Assembly (NCBI GenBank): GCA_036346205.1
Contig: JARFJB010001594.1
Location: 4,099,501-4,163,500 of the forward strand
Origin: Vesta saturnalis
Lineage: Eukaryota; Arthropoda; Insecta; Coleoptera; Lampyridae
Direction of reading: 5' to 3'
Length of the DNA stretch: 64,000 nucleotides
Position 1 is the first letter of the stretch. Each line of letters begins with the position of its first letter. Below are positions 58,881 through 64,000 of this stretch, one piece after another. A program made the position numbers and the translations under genes. The notes below the pieces were generated by a model. That model did not search any database, was not told the origin of the DNA, and was given only the letters and a program-made list of their open reading frames with translations.

Positions 58881-59845
58881 ATTTTAAAAAATAATTCTAA
58901 ACTGGCTCCTGTAGGTTAAGATGGTCGGTATGCTCCTGATTGATAGAGTAATCATGCCCCGCTTTCATGTATCATCAGTAATACGGGTTTCGAACCACCA
59001 TCAGCAGCAAACAAACTTTGAATAAGATTTTCTATACGCCCTGTGGCTCACGTATTGTGCTTTGTATTTTCTGATCTGTGCTTTGAGTTTTGTAACCACT
59101 CTCAAACAGACAGGTGCATGCAATCAAAGCTATCTACCGGTGGTGGTTCGAATAAGGCTGGCAGAAGATGATTTCAAATCAACATCCTAGACGCAGTTTG
59201 TGTTTGTATTAAATCGAATAAGGTTGGCAAAAGTAATTATCAAAATTGGAAATGAAAGTCGACTTGTCTGTCTTTTATGTAATTAGTGGTTTTTCCAGGT
59301 ACGTCAGAGGTACTTGAAGAGTGAAAGGATGTTATTGTGGTTACATAACTGGGGAAATCCAGAATATAATTACTTTATATTAATGATAGGGGACTTAAAA
59401 TTGGTTTGTAATTTTAAAACCTGCTTATGTATTTGATTGAGATTGATTTAGATAAGAAAGATGATGCTAATGCTGCCATTGATACATGAGGTGCGTTTTA
59501 TGTAATCTTAAAAATAGTATTAATAAATTATTAAAAAATCCTTTATCTTTTTATTACTGGTAATAACCTAGATGTTTTGATAGAAGTCGCTTTCAGTAAT
59601 CATGGATCATAAAAAGGCTCTTAATAGTGCCGAAAGGGCCCTAATTAATGTCATAAATACGTCACCAAGCGGTTGTAAATGGCGCCTGAAAAGAAACCAA
59701 CAATTAAGATATGGGTTCACGGTTGCATATCCTCAGGGGGCTGAAATTAAAAACTTCACCTAGGCGTTCTGCGCGGAGGTTAGATTATTCTTCCCCTTAT
59801 TACTCACGGAAGGTGTTAGAAAAAAAATGAATTCTATTAGGCGTG
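58881..59845. other. gene 2 intron 2, no gene seen
   Basis: AT-rich. A weak tRNA-like phrase (GGTTAAGATGGTCGG ... GGGTTTCGAACC) at 58915-59000 may be an old SINE, but the arms do not fold. Confidence 0.35.
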
Positions 59846-59989
59846 CTTCAAAAGTGACATTTGTGATTCCACGCTGTATCAGAAACCAAAAGACCTATGC
59901 TAGCGCCATCTTTAATTTCACAAAAAAGTAGCACACTGTCGCGAAAAAATAAGGGGATGCCCCCGCAAAAGTGCCGAAAATGTGATACC

Positions 59990-60235
59990 CTATACATAAT
60001 GGCTGGACAGAAAATTTGAGTATCGTCAGCATAAAAGTGAGCTTTATAAGTTTTCGGATAATAAATAAAGCTAAAGGTATAAATAGTAAATAATAATGGA
60101 CCTATGATCGTACCTTCAGGTATACCTTTACTTACATTAAGTCTGACTTTCACAGCTTGTGATCTGTTCGATAGATAGTTCGTAATAAGACTAAAACTTA
60201 TAAAACGTAAAATATAAGAAAATGGTTTATAGTGT
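59990..60235 (-). pseudogene. reverse transcriptase fragment, different LINE family
   Basis: The minus strand reads FISFSLITNYLSNRSQAVKV, then SKGIPEGTIIGPLLF (motif B) and KAHFYADDTQIF (motif C, YADD). Only this core block survives. It is not family A or B, whose motifs differ. The frame runs on to 59848, but that part is a different about 130-base sequence (GATGGCGCTAGCATAGG and similar), perhaps a small insertion. It lies in gene 2 intron 2, 230 bases from exon 2. Confidence 0.7.
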
Positions 60236-60460
60236 CAAACAAGAGTGTTCACATCCCACAGTCATAAGCGCGTATGACGTCTTCCTGACATTCAAAGGAG
60301 CTGTAGAACTACTGCAGCTAGGGGAAAGCCCTACTGAACACTAAGTAAGTTCAAATGACAACCAATTTGAGTGAAGAGACAGTATACTGATTGGTCTTAA
60401 ATTTGATAAATTACAAAGACAAAATAGTGATTTGCTTACCTTGAAAAGTATTTAGCTTAC

Positions 60461-60624
60461 CTTTTAGAGAAAATAAGTTTTTTCCCCATAAAGGTTCAAT
60501 GTCTTCAGTTGCTAATATGTTGTGATCTGTAAAGTGATCAAACTCTTTTACTGCCAATTGCTTAATTAGTTCGGGATCTTTGATTAGTAACAGCGGAGTT
60601 GTCAGCTGGTATGTGCCGAAATAT
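60461..60624 (-). CDS. cytochrome P450 gene 2, exon 2
   Basis: A 164-base exon bounded by TTGCAG| and |GTAAGC. It reads YFGTYQLTTPLLLIKDPELI, then KEFDHFTDHN and PLWGKNLFSLK, the region before helix C in microsomal P450s. Phase matches gene 1 exactly (AG|A at its start, G|GA at its end, joining to GDRWKEM). Its frame is intact, unlike the 163-base gene 1 counterpart. It is separated from exon 3 by 5.3 kb of repeats. Exon 1 must lie beyond 64000, since no anchor-encoding exon is visible to the right. Confidence 0.88.
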
Positions 60625-60724
60625 CTGCAATGTAAAGAAAAAACCGCTACCAAATTATCTGCCATAATGCTTTCTCATACATGTAAATAAATAACTTCAA
60701 AGCCCACAATACCTGAATTTGAGT

Positions 60725-61200
60725 CATCTCGGAATTTTTTAATTTTGACAAATTATTTATTCTTAGCGATCCTAAAAACCCCCAATACACGACTTTCAAA
60801 AAAATTTTACACTCTAAAAACGCGCCACTGGCAGTTTTGATTTTTTTTAGATAATGTTTTACAAATTAACAAAGTTGCAAAATTGATCATTAGCCCACAA
60901 TACCTTAATTTTGGTCATACCGGATTTTAAACACGATAATCTCACATTTTTGATCGCCATTTTGAATTGTTTAATTGTGACAAATGATTTATACTTAGCG
61001 ATCTTAAAAATCCCCAATACCCGATTTTAAAAAAAATCGGTTGATAAATTAAATAAACACGATAATCCCCCATTCTTGATCCGCCATTTTGAATCTTTTC
61101 ATTTTGACAAATAATTTATAGTTAGTGAACTTAAAAACCCCCAATACCCGACTTTCAAAAAAGTCGGTTGATAAATTAAAAAATGCACAATTTTGTACCA
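60725..61200. repeat. three diverged tandem copies, about 150-170 bp
   Basis: Phrases such as TTTTGACAAAT(A/T)ATTTAT, TTAG(C/T)GATC-TAAAAA and CCCCAATACxCGACTTTCAAAAAA recur three times in order. It lies just upstream of P450 gene 2 exon 2, in intron 1. Confidence 0.65.
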
Positions 61201-61225
61201 TAAAACGGCGTGCCACTGATTATTA

Positions 61226-61600
61226 TACAAGGTGGCCCAATAGTGCGTGGGTAGAAGATTGTGGTGATAATTAAGGAATATTTCTAAAGTTTGTTGATGG
61301 GATGTGGTGGGCTCTCCTTAATGCTACAAACCTAAAATATTTTCACTTGAATCGCAAAGTTTATACAGGGCGATTTATCTCAAAGTTGCATTTTTTCAAT
61401 GGAACCCCCTGTATATTATTGTATATTTAGATTCCTTGGTCAATTCTAGTGTGGCTTTATGTATCACACATAGTACCTAAAATGAATCGTTTAGTCCCAA
61501 TTTTACAAAAAAAAATATCTGAAAAAATATAGTTGTGATCACAAGACTTAGATGGCCATAACTCTGCGATGTTACTAGACATGAAATGTACTAGCGTAAA
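61226..61600 (+). repeat. transposon-end repeat, mate of 24790-25147
   Basis: Begins ACAAGGTGGCCCAATAGTGC and matches the other copy in inverted orientation for about 350 bases. It looks like a long terminal arm of a TA-targeting DNA transposon. The companion arm is not evident. Confidence 0.65.
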
Positions 61601-61843
61601 CCCAATGGTCAAATTTGAGTTCTAGTTGTGTTTAGAGAAATTACTTTGTCAATTTAGAAAACTTCAATCAATGGTAAATTGATTTTTTCAAATCGAACAG
61701 CCATTTTTTTCATTTTTGCAGCAAATGGGGAATTTTTTTACCTTTCCAACGATATAAATTAGTCGGTATCTATCTTCGGTAGATTTCTTTTAATTTCACA
61801 ATTTCTGATTAATTTGCTGCATTTTTCAGTTTTTATTTTGTAT

Positions 61844-62738
61844 TATCTAGTAACCCGTGGAAAATAAACAAAAAACTATTCACATCATAAATCGTTATTT
61901 AAGTACAAAACACATATACACAAAAACAAAATTACGAGCTAGATTAGAAAATAAAATAAAAAGAATAATAAAAAAAAAACAAATTTCATCCTTAGCACAT
62001 CCAATTACATCAAGAGCTCAAGGAGAACGATTTTCAAAACAGGATGGGTAGAACTAAAGTTAAATGAAAATGTAGAATTTTTGGATAAGATCATGTTTAC
62101 AGACTAGTGCATCCTCCACCGCAATTTGTTAACCAGCCTAATTTTCATTATTACTCAGATTAAAACCCTCACTATTTCCGGGTTCATAGCCAAGACAAAT
62201 GGTCGATTAATGTTTGGGCAGGCATATTCGGTACTTCAGCTGTTGGTCCCTTTTTCTTCGACGGTATTCTAAATTTCCTGAATAAATTATTTGGACTCCT
62301 TGAAGGTGTCCCGCTCGCTCAAATTAGGGACATGCATTTTCACACCGTGCCCGTGTAGTAGGTGAATGTCTTAATAGTGCATTTGTTAAAAAGTGGAAGG
62401 GATGGACCAACACGATGATCAGCGAGATCTCTAGATATTTCCTCGCTTGTTTTCTTTTTGTGAACTACCAACCACTGCGGAAGATATAAAAAATAGAATC
62501 CGTAACGTTTTTGCAACTATTAACCCAATTATGGTAAACAGGGTTAAAAATTATTTTCCTCGTAGAATTAAGATTCGCTTAGAACAAGGTGCTAGACATT
62601 TTGAACATTTATTAAAATAATTTTTATTTTTATTTTAGCTCCTAATTTTGTTTTTTGTCTTTCTGTATTTTTCTACTTAATAAATAATGTTTTATAATGT
62701 GAATCGTTTTTTGTTTACTTTTTACGGGTTACTAGATA
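61844..62738 (+). mobile_element. small degraded DDE transposon with inverted ends
   Basis: Left end TATCTAGTAACCCGT and the reverse complement of the right end TATCTAGTAACCCGT match, and the similarity continues for about 55 bases (AATAAACAAAAAACTATTCACAT on the left). The interior holds transposase traces: NPHYFRVHSQ, NVWAGIFGTSAVGPFFFDG and VPLAQIRDMHF. These resemble the DUF4817-type transposase of the element at 49895-52142. Frames are broken throughout. Confidence 0.7.
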
Positions 62739-64000
62739 TGTCGTAACCCAGGAGTACCCTATCATGAAACGTGTAATTTGAACTTGTTCGCATTAATGCA
62801 AATTCAAGAGACAAAACAATAGCTAAAGGATGCATCTTAATTTGACTGATAAGATGCTCTTATTAATTGCTTAAATTGATGTCACTGAGAATAATGCTAC
62901 TCCCGCTAATGTTAGGCTTGCTCCAATTAATAGCTTAAATCTCCCTTACTGGCCGTGATTAAATAATCAGAGTTGATTTACAAATCTGATCTAGAACTCG
63001 CAAAATTCTAACCTGATTAAAAAAAAACAGTGATCGTCTAGGGTGCAAATAACCTACGTTGTGTAATGTGCATGAGATAGGGTCGGATAAGGTTAATTTC
63101 TTGCATAAGGTGGCAAGGTAATTAAATGAAACAAAACTACAATTGAGATGAACGAGTTGCGCTACCTGGTGATTCGCTCGTCATCCCATTTACATCGGGA
63201 GAAAAAGAATCACCAAGAAAACACCCTTTATTCCAATAATAATCACATAAAGAAAAAAAAACAAGGATCAGATAACACAAGTAAATCGCAATCAAAGAAT
63301 TAAATAGGTATCAACACTACTCTATCGGTATTAAAGGCGTACAAAATCTATAACATTGCCTAAAACGAAGTTTAGTCACAAACAAACATAAAATAAGGTC
63401 TACAAATGGTATTAAAATTAAAGCAAAATAAACAGGTAATAAATAACAAACAGGGGATCCCTTTTGGAACCAATTCCTGTCTGCTTTTAGGTAAATAATT
63501 ACATATAAAGCATTATACATGGTGTGGGACAACCGGACATAAACAGAACACAAAAAAAAACAAAGGACCTCATTAAATCAAGTTAAAAGGGCGTGCCTTA
63601 CAAAATTTAAATATCACCAAAATAAAATGCAAAGCAATTTCAATAACTACACATAAAGGCAATAAACATAAACAGTGTGATAGTATCCATAATAAGATCG
63701 TCATTGTTTAACCAATCATGGCGGTTTTTAACACCCAAATACATTAAGCACTCTAGTAATACATATTACAAATTCAACCTACATGAAAAATAACAACAGA
63801 AAATTAAACAGGTTACAGATTATTTAAGTAGATAAAAATGTAAGGGCAAGTACGTTACACCTACAAATTTGTGGATACGATCACAACAAAGAATACCCAT
63901 GGACAATAACAGTAAATGATATAATTGAGTACACAGAAAAACCATTCGTGGCCAACCGCATTAAATACGCAGTTGAGACAAAGTATAACGCCTGACACCA
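62739..64000. other. right end, nothing recognised
   Basis: AT-rich, presumably intron 1 of P450 gene 2. The 78-codon hydrophobic frame at 63317-63553 is not a P450 anchor exon, since it lacks the basic-proline stretch and a donor in the right phase. Confidence 0.4.

Noticed and set aside
58915..59000. tRNA gene
   Set aside because: A B-box-like GGGTTTCGAACC is present but the D, anticodon and T arms do not pair.
63317..63553. Exon 1 of P450 gene 2
   Set aside because: The frame is hydrophobic but spread over the whole length, and lacks the short anchor plus basic-proline pattern. No GT donor in the needed phase was seen.

Overview
The window is eukaryotic nuclear DNA, AT-rich, with small spliced exons, GT-AG introns and many degraded transposable elements. 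I read it as an insect genome, and more tentatively a beetle. The evidence is two insect-type clan 3 (CYP9-like) cytochrome P450 genes, arthropod-style core promoter motifs (TATA plus TCAGT), a ZMYM1/hAT-type remnant, DUF4817-type mariner-like transposons and Penelope-like elements. Nothing prokaryotic or viral is evident, and there is no CRISPR array or rRNA.

The host genes are a tandem pair of paralogous P450 genes, both on the minus strand. Gene 1 has exon 1 at 29875-30074 and exons 2-5 at 13095-13257, 12703-13034, 12196-12655 and 11710-12150. Its first intron is 16.6 kb. Gene 2 has exons 2-5 at 60461-60624, 54807-55137, 54297-54754 and 53805-54247, and its first exon lies beyond the right edge. 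Exon phases and splice sites match between the two genes. The gene 1 intron of 60 bp between exons 2 and 3 has become 5.3 kb in gene 2, filled by a LINE fragment, a 52-bp satellite and a reverse-transcriptase fragment. Both genes carry frameshifts, and every one is a shortening of an A/T homopolymer. This points to consensus error in the assembly, though decay is possible. A 75-codon mini-gene with its own TATA, initiator and poly(A) signal sits at 450-925 and is of unknown function.

The rest is repeats. From left to right: degenerate repeats rich in TGACCTTGA (1-1430); a foldback element (2411-3168); tRNA-like SINE heads (4.48-4.86 kb); a non-LTR retrotransposon called here family A (8.1-10.7 kb); a Penelope-like fragment with inverted ends and a hammerhead-like core (13.38-14.51 kb); a bizarre compositional block (15.8-24.8 kb); a tRNA-derived SINE (27.0-27.4 kb); a hAT remnant (31.05-31.75 kb); a nested LINE complex (31.9-39.3 kb, family B LINE broken by a family A copy and by a separate 2.3 kb insertion); a mariner-like element with 507-bp terminal inverted repeats between (TA)n tracts (49.9-52.1 kb); an inverted pair of Penelope C-termini (52.85-53.3 kb); a third family A copy (56.03-57.4 kb); a 52-bp satellite (57.47-58.88 kb); and a small degraded DDE transposon (61.84-62.74 kb).

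The strangest region lies inside intron 1 of P450 gene 1. About 5.3 kb (15805-21083) contains no C on the plus strand. It is followed at once by about 0.94 kb (21084-22022) with no T, then by C-rich sequence that grades into a recognisable but corrupted Jockey-like LINE. It is either a highly strand-asymmetric G-rich/C-rich foldback satellite or an assembly/basecalling artefact. I cannot separate these from sequence alone.
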